From positions 7,688,001 through 7,752,000 of the forward strand of contig NZ_RKQF01000001.1 in the NCBI RefSeq assembly GCF_003814875.1: DNA of 64,000 nucleotides. The letters run 5' to 3'. The position numbers were made by a program, and so were the translations under genes. The notes below the pieces were generated by a model. The model was not told the origin of the DNA, searched no databases, and saw only the letters and a list, made by a program, of their open reading frames with translations. Source of the DNA: Streptomyces sp. Ag109_O5-1. GTDB lineage: Bacteria; Actinomycetota; Actinomycetes; Streptomycetales; Streptomycetaceae. Position 1 is the first letter of the stretch, and every line of letters begins with the position of its first letter. Positions 42,713 through 50,888 of this stretch are shown piece by piece.

Positions 42713-42742
42713 TTGACAAACCGAGAGGTAGGTTTTTAAGCT
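42713..42742 (+). promoter_or_regulatory. Promoter of second OmpR-type regulator with ARE in the spacer
   Basis: TTGACA (-35), 18 bp, TAAGCT (-10). The spacer is filled by AAACCGAGAGGTAGGTTTTT (42718-42737), which meets every fixed position of the ARE core AAACCGNNNRGTNNGTWTNT. A butyrolactone-receptor-type repressor bound here would block the promoter, as JadR2 does at jadR1. Confidence 0.78.
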
Positions 42743-42791
42743 CGGGACGTCAGGCGCTCGAGCGTGAACGACATGTTCAGGGGGAGAGCAA

Positions 42792-43523
42792 GTGAGCCAA
42801 GGCGCAACGAGCAGCACCCTGGAAGCAAGGAAGTCCCTCGCAGCTCAGATCCGCAGGCCCTCGGCGAGTTGGCGGGTTCTGGTCGTCGAGAACGACCAGA
42901 GTGACATGGACACCCTGGCCGCCGGACTGCGACGGCACGGACACCAGGTCGAAGGAGTGGGCACGGGAAGCGCCGCTCTGCAGGCCTACCAGGTGTCGGA
43001 CATCGTCCTGCTGGATCTGGAACTGCCCGACCTGGACGGACTGGAGGTGTGTCGCTCGATCCGGTCGCTCAGCGACGTGCCCCTCATCGCCGTCACCGGA
43101 TGGGGTACGGAACTCGACCGCGTCCTCGGCCTCCAGGCCGGCGCGGACGACTACCTCGTCAAGCCGTACGGCTTCCGGGAGTTGATGGCCCGGATGGACG
43201 CCGTCATGCGCCGTGCCCGGCCGCAGTCGGTCACCGCGCGAGTGGTCTCGTGCGGACCGCTGCGTATCGACGCCTCGTCACGCGAGGTCAGTCTTCACGG
43301 TGAGGCGGTGGAGGTGACCCGCAAGGAGTTCGACCTGCTCTTCCTCCTCGCGGCGCATCCGGGGACGGTGATCACGCGCAAGCGCATCATGCAGCAGGTC
43401 TGGGGCGGTTCCTGGTCCCGGCGCACCGTGGACACCCACGTCAGCAGCCTTCGCGGGAAGCTCGGAGGCAGCGACTGGATCGTCACGGTCCGCGGCGTGG
43501 GGTTCCGCTTCGGAACGGTCTGA
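42792..43523 (+). CDS. Atypical OmpR-family response regulator (JadR1-like)
   Basis: 243 aa from GTG behind GGGGAG. Receiver Asp at 75 (IVLLDLELPDLDG), Lys in YLVKPYGFREL, but the acidic pocket is E33-N34-D35 instead of two adjacent acids. The C-terminal winged helix carries VTRKEFDLLFLLAAHPGTV and RRTVDTHVSSLRGKLG. It is closely similar to the regulator at 37.4-38.1 kb but has a 26-residue N-terminal extension. Placed just before the PKS operon and under an ARE, it is the best candidate pathway activator. Confidence 0.92.
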   Translation: MSQGATSSTLEARKSLAAQIRRPSASWRVLVVENDQSDMDTLAAGLRRHGHQVEGVGTGSAALQAYQVSDIVLLDLELPDLDGLEVCRSIRSLSDVPLIAVTGWGTELDRVLGLQAGADDYLVKPYGFRELMARMDAVMRRARPQSVTARVVSCGPLRIDASSREVSLHGEAVEVTRKEFDLLFLLAAHPGTVITRKRIMQQVWGGSWSRRTVDTHVSSLRGKLGGSDWIVTVRGVGFRFGTV

Positions 43524-43563
43524 CATCCCTCCGGCGGGACGTCACGGCATCTCCACAGATCAT

Positions 43564-43678
43564 TGAACGCGGATTTCTTGCACACGGATTTCTCGTACAC
43601 GGATTTCCTGCACGCAGATCATCCAACGCAGATCCTTCAACGTCCTTCAACGCAGATCCTTCAGCGCAGATTCTCGAA
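43564..43678. repeat. Degenerate 14-16-bp tandem repeat array
   Basis: About eight head-to-tail units. Three resemble ACACGGATTTCTCGT (15-16 bp), then five resemble ACGCAGATCCTTCA (14 bp, one shortened to 10). It lies between the regulator gene and its terminator hairpin. It may be a protein-binding array or a slippage product. Confidence 0.75.
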
Positions 43679-43680
43679 CA

Positions 43681-43713
43681 GGGCGGGCTCCGGACGGCGG
43701 AGCCCGCCCTTTC
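43681..43713 (+). terminator. Rho-independent terminator of second regulator gene
   Basis: GGGCGGGCTCCG / CGGAGCCCGCCC, 12-bp perfect stem, 5-nt loop, followed by TTT. Confidence 0.85.
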
Positions 43714-43799
43714 GTATGCCGGCCGCGCCACGTTCCCCGGCATCCGCGTATTCGGCCGACGGCCAACTGTTCGCCACCCGAGGACGGTTCGGCGCCGCT

Positions 43800-43828
43800 T
43801 CTGACAATTCTCTGACACTGGCCTGGCA
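43800..43828 (+). promoter_or_regulatory. Direct repeats with 11-bp period upstream of PKS operon
   Basis: CTGACAATTCT, CTGACACTGGC and CTGGC follow one another at exactly 11-bp intervals about 180-210 bp before the carboxylase start. This spacing is the classic layout of SARP/OmpR-type activator sites. TCTGACAATT also occurs upstream of the hydroxylase-halogenase unit. Confidence 0.6.
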
Positions 43829-44010
43829 GTGTGCCAACAAAGTCGTAGCCCACCTGCAGATCTGGTCTGAAGGCTTAATGGTTGGCTGTTGAACGCACCG
43901 ATGTGCCGCGCCGACGATGGACAGGTATTCGGGCGACTGCCCGGGAGCGGGATTCCCCCGGACACGCTTGATCATCCCAGAATTCCTGCCGAATGAGGAG
44001 AGGGCCCGTC

Positions 44011-45771
44011 GTGCGCAAGGTGCTCATCGCCAACCGTGGCGAAATCGCTGTCCGCGTGGCCCGGGCCTGCCGGGACGCCGGGATCGGGAGCGTGGCCGTC
44101 TACGCGGACCCGGACCGGGACGCTCTGCATGTCCGCGCCGCGGATGAGGCGTTCGCCCTGGGCGGTGACACCCCCGCCACCAGCTACCTGGACATCCAGA
44201 AGGTGCTCAACGCCGCCCGTGAGGCCGGGGCGGACGCCGTCCATCCGGGCTACGGCTTCCTCTCGGAGAACGCGGAGTTCGCGCAGGCGGTCCTGGACGC
44301 GGGCCTGACCTGGATCGGCCCGCCCCCGCAGGCCATCCGTGACCTGGGCGACAAGGTGGCGGCCCGTCACATCGCCCAGCGTGCCGGTGCCCCGCTGGTC
44401 GCCGGCACCCCGGACCCGGTCGCGGGCGCGGACGAGGTGGTGGCGTTCGCCGAGGAGCACGGCCTGCCGATCGCGATCAAGGCGGCCTTCGGCGGTGGCG
44501 GACGCGGTCTGAAGGTCGCCCGCACCCTGGAGGAGGTCCCGGAGCTGTACGAGTCGGCGGTGCGTGAGGCGGTGGCCGCGTTCGGCCGCGGCGAGTGCTT
44601 CGTCGAGCGCTACCTGGACCGCCCCCGGCACGTGGAGACCCAGTGCCTGGCCGACACCCACGGCAACGTGGTCGTCGTCTCCACGCGTGACTGCTCGCTC
44701 CAGCGCCGCCACCAGAAACTCGTCGAGGAGGCCCCCGCACCCTTCCTGACACAGGAACAGACCGCTCAGCTCTACCAGGCGTCCAAGGCGATCCTGGCCG
44801 AGGCCGGCTACGTCGGTGCGGGTACCTGTGAGTTCCTGGTCGGGCAGGACGGCACGATCTCGTTCCTGGAGGTCAACACCCGTCTGCAGGTCGAGCACCC
44901 GGTGACCGAGGAGGTCGCCGGTATCGACCTGGTCCGTGAGATGTTCCGGATCGCCGACGGCGAGGCCCTCGGCTACGGCGACCCGGAGCTGCGCGGTCAT
45001 TCGTTCGAGTTCCGGATCAACGGTGAGGACCCGGGCCGCAACTTCCTGCCCGCCCCGGGCACCGTCACCCGCTTCGACGCGCCCTCCGGCCCCGGTGTCC
45101 GCCTGGACGCCGGTGTCGAGGCCGGCAGTGTGATCGGCCCGGCGTGGGACTCCCTGCTCGCCAAGCTGATCGTCACCGGCCGCACCCGCGCCGAGGCCCT
45201 CCAGCGGGCCGCCCGGGCCCTGGACGAGTTCCAGGTCGAGGGCATGGCCACCGCCATCCCCTTCCACCGGGCGGTGGTCAGGGACCCGGCCTTCGCCCCT
45301 GCCGAGGGCCCTTTCGCGGTCCACACGCGCTGGATCGAGACCGAGTTCGTCAACGAGATCAAGCCCTTCACCGCCCCGGCCGACGCCGAGGCCGAGGAGG
45401 AGAACGGCCGTGAGACGGTCGTCGTCGAGGTCGGCGGCAAGCGCCTGGAGGTCTCGCTGCCCGCCTCGCTCGGCATGACCCTGGCCCGCACCGGCCTGGC
45501 CGCCGGAGCCAAGCCCCGGCGCCGGACGGTGCGGAAGTCCGGCCCGGCCGCCTCCGGCGACACCCTCGCCTCGCCCATGCAGGGCACGATCGTCAAGGTC
45601 GCGGTCGAGGAGGGCCAGGAGGTCAAGGAAGGCGATCTGATCGTCGTCCTGGAGGCCATGAAGATGGAGCAGCCGCTCAACGCGCACAAGGCCGGCACCG
45701 TCAAGGGCCTCGCCGCCGAGGTCGGCGCCTCCCTCACCTCCGGCGCCCTGATCTGCGAGATCAAGGACTGA
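44011..45771 (+). CDS. Acyl-CoA carboxylase alpha subunit (biotin carboxylase + BCCP)
   Basis: 586 aa from GTG behind GAGGAGAGG; an ATG six codons earlier lies in the ribosome site. Biotin carboxylase domain: KVLIANRGEIAVRVARACR, ATP loop AFGGGGRGLKVA, catalytic FLEVNTRLQVEHPVTEE. BCCP domain at the C-terminus with the biotinyl lysine in EAMKMEQ. It makes malonyl-CoA with the beta subunit encoded at the end of the operon. Equivalent to JadJ, which also opens the jadomycin PKS genes. Confidence 0.95.
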   Translation: MRKVLIANRGEIAVRVARACRDAGIGSVAVYADPDRDALHVRAADEAFALGGDTPATSYLDIQKVLNAAREAGADAVHPGYGFLSENAEFAQAVLDAGLTWIGPPPQAIRDLGDKVAARHIAQRAGAPLVAGTPDPVAGADEVVAFAEEHGLPIAIKAAFGGGGRGLKVARTLEEVPELYESAVREAVAAFGRGECFVERYLDRPRHVETQCLADTHGNVVVVSTRDCSLQRRHQKLVEEAPAPFLTQEQTAQLYQASKAILAEAGYVGAGTCEFLVGQDGTISFLEVNTRLQVEHPVTEEVAGIDLVREMFRIADGEALGYGDPELRGHSFEFRINGEDPGRNFLPAPGTVTRFDAPSGPGVRLDAGVEAGSVIGPAWDSLLAKLIVTGRTRAEALQRAARALDEFQVEGMATAIPFHRAVVRDPAFAPAEGPFAVHTRWIETEFVNEIKPFTAPADAEAEEENGRETVVVEVGGKRLEVSLPASLGMTLARTGLAAGAKPRRRTVRKSGPAASGDTLASPMQGTIVKVAVEEGQEVKEGDLIVVLEAMKMEQPLNAHKAGTVKGLAAEVGASLTSGALICEIKD

Positions 45772-45863
45772 CCACATCCCGGCGAGGCGCGATCCAGACG
45801 TACGCGGAATACGACCTATTTCCGCTCCCCCTGTCCCACGCACCATCACAAGGAGAGAGCTTC

Positions 45864-46193
45864 ATGCACAGCACCTTGATCGTGGCACGCATGGAACCGG
45901 GCTCGGCAGCCGACGTCGCCAGGCTGTTCGGCGCGTTCGACGAGTCCGAGATGCCGCATCTCATGGGTACCCGGCGCCGCCAGCTGTTCCAGTACCGGGG
46001 CCTCTACTTCCATCTGCAGGACTTCGACGCGGACAACGGCGGCCGGCTCATCGAGGGGGCCAAGTCCGACGAGCGGTTCGTCCGCATCAGCGAGGACCTG
46101 AAGCCCTTCATCGAGGCATACGACCCGGCCACCTGGCGGTCGCCCGCCGACGCGATGGCCACCCGCTTCTACAACTGGGAGGCCTCCGCATGA
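45864..46193 (+). CDS. Polyketide cyclase, TcmI/JadI type
   Basis: 109 aa, the normal size for the TcmI family. MHSTLIVARMEPGSAADVARLF, then PHLMGTRRRQLFQYRGLYFHL and a C-terminal DAMATRFYNW. These single-domain alpha+beta cyclases close the last ring or rings of the decaketide. RBS AAGGAGAGA; its stop overlaps the KS start (ATGA). Confidence 0.95.
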   Translation: MHSTLIVARMEPGSAADVARLFGAFDESEMPHLMGTRRRQLFQYRGLYFHLQDFDADNGGRLIEGAKSDERFVRISEDLKPFIEAYDPATWRSPADAMATRFYNWEASA

Positions 46194-47461
46194 CCGGCCG
46201 TCGAGTCGTCGTCACGGGCATCGAGGTCCTCGCCCCCGGTGGCGTCGGCAAGGACAGTTTCTGGGAGCTGCTGAGCGAGGGTCGTACCGCGACCCGGCGG
46301 ATCTCCTTCTTCGACCCCGGTCCGTTCCGCTCGCAGGTCGCAGCCGAGATGGACTTCGACCCCGAGCGGCACGGCCTCGCTCCGCAGGAGGCCCGCCGGA
46401 TGGACCGGGCCGCCCAGTTCGCGGTGGTCGCCGCGCGCGGCGCGGTCGCCGACAGCGGGATCGACCTCGCCGCCCACGAACCGCACCGGGTGGGCGTCAC
46501 CATCGGCAGCGCGGTCGGCGCGACGACCGGTCTGGACGAGGAGTACCGGATCGTCAGTGACGGCGGTCGGCTGCACCTGGTCGACCACGAGTACGCCGTA
46601 CCGCATCTGTACAACTACTTCGTCCCGAGCTCCTTCTCCGCCGAGGTCGCCTGGGCGGTCGGGGCCGAGGGCCCGAACACGGTGGTGTCCACCGGCTGCA
46701 CCTCCGGCATCGACTCGGTCGGCTACGCCGTCGAGCTGATCCGCGAGGGCTCGGCCGACGTGATGATCGCCGGTTCGTCCGACGCGCCGATCTCGCCGAT
46801 CACCATGGCCTGCTTCGACGCCATCAAGGCGACGACCCCGCGCCGGGAGGACCCGGCGCAGGCCTCCCGGCCCTTCGACGGCACCCGCAACGGCTTCGTG
46901 CTCGGCGAGGGCTGCGCGGTGTTCGTCCTGGAGGAGCTGGAGAGCGCCCGCCGCCGCGGCGCGCACATCTACGCCGAGATCGCCGGCTACGCCACCCGCA
47001 GCAACGCGTACCACATGACCGGCCTCAGGCCCGACGGCGCGGAGATGGCCGAGGCCATCACGGTGGCGCTGGGCGAGGCCCGGATGAACGTCGACTCGAT
47101 CGACTACATCAACGCCCATGGCTCCGGCACCAAGCAGAACGACCGGCACGAGACGGCCGCCTTCAAGAAGAGCCTCGGCGAACACGCCTACCGCACGCCC
47201 GTCAGCTCCATCAAGTCCATGGTCGGGCACTCGCTCGGTGCCATCGGCTCGATCGAGATCGCGGCGTCCGCGCTGGCCATGGAGCACAACGTGGTGCCCC
47301 CCACGGCCAACCTGCACACCCCCGACCCGGAGTGCGACCTGGACTACGTGCCGGTCACCGCCCGCGAGCAGCTGACCGACGCGGTGCTGACGGTGGGCAG
47401 CGGGTTCGGCGGCTTCCAGAGCGCGATGGTGCTCGCCCGTCCCGAGAGGAGCATGGCATGA
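46190..47461 (+). CDS. Type II PKS ketosynthase alpha (KS-alpha)
   Basis: 423 aa. Active-site Cys at 170 in VVSTGCTSGID, catalytic His in NAHGSGTKQND and in VGHSLGAIGS. It pairs with KS-beta to build the poly-beta-ketone from malonyl-ACP. It is fourth-base coupled to both neighbours. By gene order, the equivalent of JadA/AlpA. Confidence 0.97.
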   Translation: MTGRRVVVTGIEVLAPGGVGKDSFWELLSEGRTATRRISFFDPGPFRSQVAAEMDFDPERHGLAPQEARRMDRAAQFAVVAARGAVADSGIDLAAHEPHRVGVTIGSAVGATTGLDEEYRIVSDGGRLHLVDHEYAVPHLYNYFVPSSFSAEVAWAVGAEGPNTVVSTGCTSGIDSVGYAVELIREGSADVMIAGSSDAPISPITMACFDAIKATTPRREDPAQASRPFDGTRNGFVLGEGCAVFVLEELESARRRGAHIYAEIAGYATRSNAYHMTGLRPDGAEMAEAITVALGEARMNVDSIDYINAHGSGTKQNDRHETAAFKKSLGEHAYRTPVSSIKSMVGHSLGAIGSIEIAASALAMEHNVVPPTANLHTPDPECDLDYVPVTAREQLTDAVLTVGSGFGGFQSAMVLARPERSMA

Positions 47462-48669
47462 CCGCGGTGGTGGTGACGGGCCTCGGCGTCACGGCGCCCA
47501 ACGGCCTGGGTGTCCAGGACTACTGGGAGGCGACCCTCGCCGGGAAGAGCGGCATCGGCCGCATCACCCGCTTCGACCCGGCGCAGTACCCGGCCCGGCT
47601 GGCCGGTGAGATACCCGGCTTCGTGGCCGAGGAGCACCTGCCGAGCAGGCTGCTGCCGCAGACCGACCGGATGACCCGGCTTGCCCTGGTCGCCGCCGAC
47701 TGGGCCCTTGAGGACGCCGGGATCCGGCCGCGCGACCTGCCCGAGTTCGGCATGGGCGTGGTCACGGCCAGCTCCTCCGGCGGCTTCGAGTTCGGCCAGG
47801 GCGAGCTGCAGGCCCTGTGGAGCCGGGGCAGCCAGTACGTCAGCGCGTACCAGTCGTTCGCCTGGTTCTACGCCGTCAACAGCGGCCAGATCTCCATCCG
47901 GCACGGGATGAAGGGCCCCAGCAGCGTGGTCGTCAGCGACCAGGCCGGCGGTCTGGACGCGGTGGCCCAGGCCCGCCGCCAGATCCGCAAGGGTACGGGC
48001 CTGGTGGTCTCCGGGGCCGTGGACGCCTCCATCTGCCCGTGGGGCTGGGTCGCCCAGCTCGCCGCGCAGGGACTGACCACGAGCGACGAGCCCAGCCGGG
48101 CCTATCTGCCCTTCGACGAGGCGGCCGACGGGTACGTGCCGGGCGAGGGCGGCGCGCTGCTGGTCATGGAGTCCGAGGAGACGGCACGCTCCCGCGGCGC
48201 GCGGATCTACGGCGAGGTCGCCGGATACGCCGCGACGTTCGACCCCAAGCCGGGCAGCGGACGCCCGCCGGCGCTGCGCCGGGCCATCGAACTCGCCCTG
48301 GACGACGCCGGGGTGGCGGCCGACGCGGTGGACGTGGTGTTCGCGGACGCGGCGGCCGACCCCGAGCTCGACCGGATCGAGGCGGCCGCGCTCACCGCGG
48401 TGTTCGGCCCGGCGGCCGTCCCGGTCACCGCCCCCAAGACGATGACGGGCCGCCTGTACTCCGGTGCCGCGCCCCTCGACCTGGCCGCCGCTTTCCTGGC
48501 GATCCGGGACGGCGTGATCCCGCCGACGGTACATGTCAGCCCGTCCCCCGAGCACAACCTCGACCTCGTGACCGACCGCCCCCGCGAGGCCCGTATCCGC
48601 ACCGCCCTGGTGGTGGCCCGCGGCCACGGCGGCTTCAACTCGGCGGCGGTGGTACGGGCCCTGTCCTGA
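47458..48669 (+). CDS. Type II PKS ketosynthase beta / chain length factor
   Basis: 403 aa from the ATG overlapping the KS-alpha stop. The active-site Cys is replaced by Gln162 (VVVSDQAGGLDAV), the decarboxylase signature of chain length factors. It sets chain length; neighbourhood predicts a decaketide. The C-terminus keeps GHGGFNSAAVVRAL. Confidence 0.97.
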   Translation: MTAVVVTGLGVTAPNGLGVQDYWEATLAGKSGIGRITRFDPAQYPARLAGEIPGFVAEEHLPSRLLPQTDRMTRLALVAADWALEDAGIRPRDLPEFGMGVVTASSSGGFEFGQGELQALWSRGSQYVSAYQSFAWFYAVNSGQISIRHGMKGPSSVVVSDQAGGLDAVAQARRQIRKGTGLVVSGAVDASICPWGWVAQLAAQGLTTSDEPSRAYLPFDEAADGYVPGEGGALLVMESEETARSRGARIYGEVAGYAATFDPKPGSGRPPALRRAIELALDDAGVAADAVDVVFADAAADPELDRIEAAALTAVFGPAAVPVTAPKTMTGRLYSGAAPLDLAAAFLAIRDGVIPPTVHVSPSPEHNLDLVTDRPREARIRTALVVARGHGGFNSAAVVRALS

Positions 48670-48713
48670 CCCCCGCCGCTCCGACCGGACAACTGACCCG
48701 AAAGGAACAGCAC

Positions 48714-48986
48714 GTGGACAAGCACGAGTTCACCCTCGACGACCTCAAGCGCATCCTGATCGAGGGCGCCGGCGCCGAGGAGTCCGTCGACCTCGACGGC
48801 GACATCCTCGACGAGGACTTCGAGCACCTCGGCTACGAGTCGCTGGCGCTCCTGGAGACCGGCGGCCGTATCGAGCGCGAGTACGGCATCGTCCTGGACG
48901 ACGACGTCCTGACGGAGAGCAACACGCCCCGCGCCCTCATCGACGCGGTCAACTCCCAGCTGGGGGAGACCGCCAGCGCCGCCTGA
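48714..48986 (+). CDS. Type II PKS acyl carrier protein
   Basis: 90 aa from GTG behind AAAGGAACA. Phosphopantetheine Ser43 lies in HLGYESLALLE, acidic throughout. It carries the growing polyketide. Completes the minimal PKS. Confidence 0.96.
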   Translation: MDKHEFTLDDLKRILIEGAGAEESVDLDGDILDEDFEHLGYESLALLETGGRIEREYGIVLDDDVLTESNTPRALIDAVNSQLGETASAA

Positions 48987-49102
48987 CGTTCCGTCCCCCC
49001 GACTCTGTCGAGCCGCCGTCGGCCACCCGCGGTCGGCGGCGGCACCCCCCCACCAAGCAGCCCCCCACCAAGCAGCCCTCCATTCAAGGGAGTTGAAAGA
49101 GC

Positions 49103-49888
49103 ATGCCCGAACAGACGCAGCGGGTCGCCCTGATCACCGGGGCCACCAGCGGAATCGGACTGGCGGTGGCCAGGCAGCTGGGCGCCGCCGGGCACAAGGT
49201 CTTCATCGGGGCGCGCAACGCCGACAACGTGGCCGCGACGGTCAAGCAGCTCCAGGAGGAGGGCGTCGAGGCCGACGGCGCCGCCGTGGACGTCCGCTCG
49301 GCGCAGGCCGTCCAGGACTTCGTGCAGTCGGCCGTCGACCGCTTCGGCGCCGTCGACATCCTGGTGAACAACGCCGGCCGCAGCGGCGGCGGAGTGACCG
49401 CCGACATCGCGGACGAGCTCTGGGACGACGTCATCGACACCAACCTCAACAGCGTCTTCCGGCTGACCCGCGAGGTGCTCAACACCGGCGGCATGCGCGG
49501 CCGCAGCTGGGGCCGGATCGTCAACATCGCCTCCACCGCGGGCAAGCAGGGCGTGGTGCTCGGCGCCCCGTACTCCGCCTCCAAGCACGGCGTCGTCGGC
49601 TTCACCAAGGCCCTCGGCAACGAACTCGCGCCGACCGGCATCACCGTCAACGCCGTCTGCCCCGGGTACGTCGAGACGCCCATGGCCCAGCGCGTCCGGC
49701 AGGGCTACGCCGCCGCCTACGACACCACCGAGGGCGCGATCCTCGAGAAGTTCCAGGCCAAGATCCCGCTCGGCCGCTACTCCACACCGGAGGAGGTCGC
49801 GGGGATGGTCGGCTACCTCGCCTCCGACACCGCCGCGTCCGTCACCGCCCAGGCGATCAACGTCTGCGGCGGCCTGGGCAACTTCTGA
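49103..49888 (+). CDS. C-9 polyketide ketoreductase (ActIII/JadE type)
   Basis: 261 aa SDR. TGATSGIG at 12-19, Ser144, Tyr157 and Lys161 (YSASK) at the same numbers as in ActIII, and NNAGRSGGG plus the C-terminal VCGGLGNF. It reduces the C-9 carbonyl of the first-ring-folded polyketide with NADPH. Two 15-bp copies of CCCCCCACCAAGCAG lie in the leader. Confidence 0.96.
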   Translation: MPEQTQRVALITGATSGIGLAVARQLGAAGHKVFIGARNADNVAATVKQLQEEGVEADGAAVDVRSAQAVQDFVQSAVDRFGAVDILVNNAGRSGGGVTADIADELWDDVIDTNLNSVFRLTREVLNTGGMRGRSWGRIVNIASTAGKQGVVLGAPYSASKHGVVGFTKALGNELAPTGITVNAVCPGYVETPMAQRVRQGYAAAYDTTEGAILEKFQAKIPLGRYSTPEEVAGMVGYLASDTAASVTAQAINVCGGLGNF

Positions 49889-49935
49889 CCCGCCACGAAC
49901 CAGCGGAACACGGACAGGAAGAAGAGGACGAGGAC

Positions 49936-50886
49936 GTGACCACGACGGACGCAACGACCACTCGCCAGGTAGCCCACGAGATCACCGTCTCGGCCCCCGC
50001 CGACGCCGTCTACCGGCTGATCGCGGAGGTGCAGAACTGGCCGCAGATCTTCCCCCCGACCATCCACGTCGACCACGTGGAGAAGGACGAGCGCGAGGAG
50101 CGCATCCGGATCTGGGCCACCGCCAACGGCGAGGCCAAGAACTGGACCTCGCGGCGCACCCTGGACCCGGACGGCCGCCGGATCACCTTCCGCCAGGAGG
50201 TCTCCGCGCCCCCGGTCGCCGCGATGGGCGGCGCCTGGGAGATCGAGGAGCGGGGCGGCGAGTCGCTCGTACGGCTGCTGCACGACTACCGGGCCGTCGA
50301 CGACGACCCCGAGAGCCTCGCCTGGATCGACGAGGCGGTCGACCGCAACTCCCGCTCGGAGCTGGCCGCCCTGAAGGAGAACGTCGAACGCGTCCACTCG
50401 GCACGTGAGTTGACCTTCTCCTTCGAGGACACGGTGCTGATCGAGGGTTCGGCCAAGGACGTCTACGACTTCATCAACGACGCCCACCTGTGGGTGGACC
50501 GGCTGCCACACGTGGCCCGCGTCGGGTTCGAGGAGCCGACGCCCGGACTGCAGGTCCTGGAGATGGACACCAGGGCCAAGGACGGCTCGACGCACACCAC
50601 CAAGTCGTACCGGGTGACCTTCCCGCACCGCGCGATCGCCTACAAGCAGGTGACCCTGCCGGCCCTGATGACCCTGCACACCGGGCTGTGGACGTTCGAG
50701 GAGTACCCGCGCGGCGTCGCCGCGACCTCGCAGCACACGGTCGTGCTCAACCCGGACAACATCGCGCGGATCCTCGGTGCGCACGCGACGGTCGAGGACG
50801 CCCGCGAGTACGTCCAGGGCGCGCTGAGCACCAACAGCCGTGCCACGCTGCGGCACGCCAAGGACTACGCGGAGAAGAGCCGCTGA
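49936..50886 (+). CDS. Didomain aromatase/cyclase (JadD/ActVII type)
   Basis: 316 aa from GTG behind GAGGACGAGGA. Two SRPBCC domains in tandem: about 10-150 (HEITVSAPADAVYRLIAEVQ NWPQIFPPT) and 155-316 (FEDTVLIEGSAKDVYDFIND). Di-domain ARO/CYCs aromatise the first ring of C-9-reduced decaketides. Three bases separate it from the hydroxylase gene. Confidence 0.95.
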   Translation: MTTTDATTTRQVAHEITVSAPADAVYRLIAEVQNWPQIFPPTIHVDHVEKDEREERIRIWATANGEAKNWTSRRTLDPDGRRITFRQEVSAPPVAAMGGAWEIEERGGESLVRLLHDYRAVDDDPESLAWIDEAVDRNSRSELAALKENVERVHSARELTFSFEDTVLIEGSAKDVYDFINDAHLWVDRLPHVARVGFEEPTPGLQVLEMDTRAKDGSTHTTKSYRVTFPHRAIAYKQVTLPALMTLHTGLWTFEEYPRGVAATSQHTVVLNPDNIARILGAHATVEDAREYVQGALSTNSRATLRHAKDYAEKSR

Positions 50887-50888
50887 CC

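Noticed and set aside
43972..45849. 625-codon open frame antisense to the carboxylase alpha gene
   Set aside because: Shadow frame; the sense strand encodes a complete biotin carboxylase/BCCP.
49045..49075. Two 15-bp copies of CCCCCCACCAAGCAG before the ketoreductase
   Set aside because: Too short and C-rich to separate from simple slippage; no matching copies at other cluster promoters.
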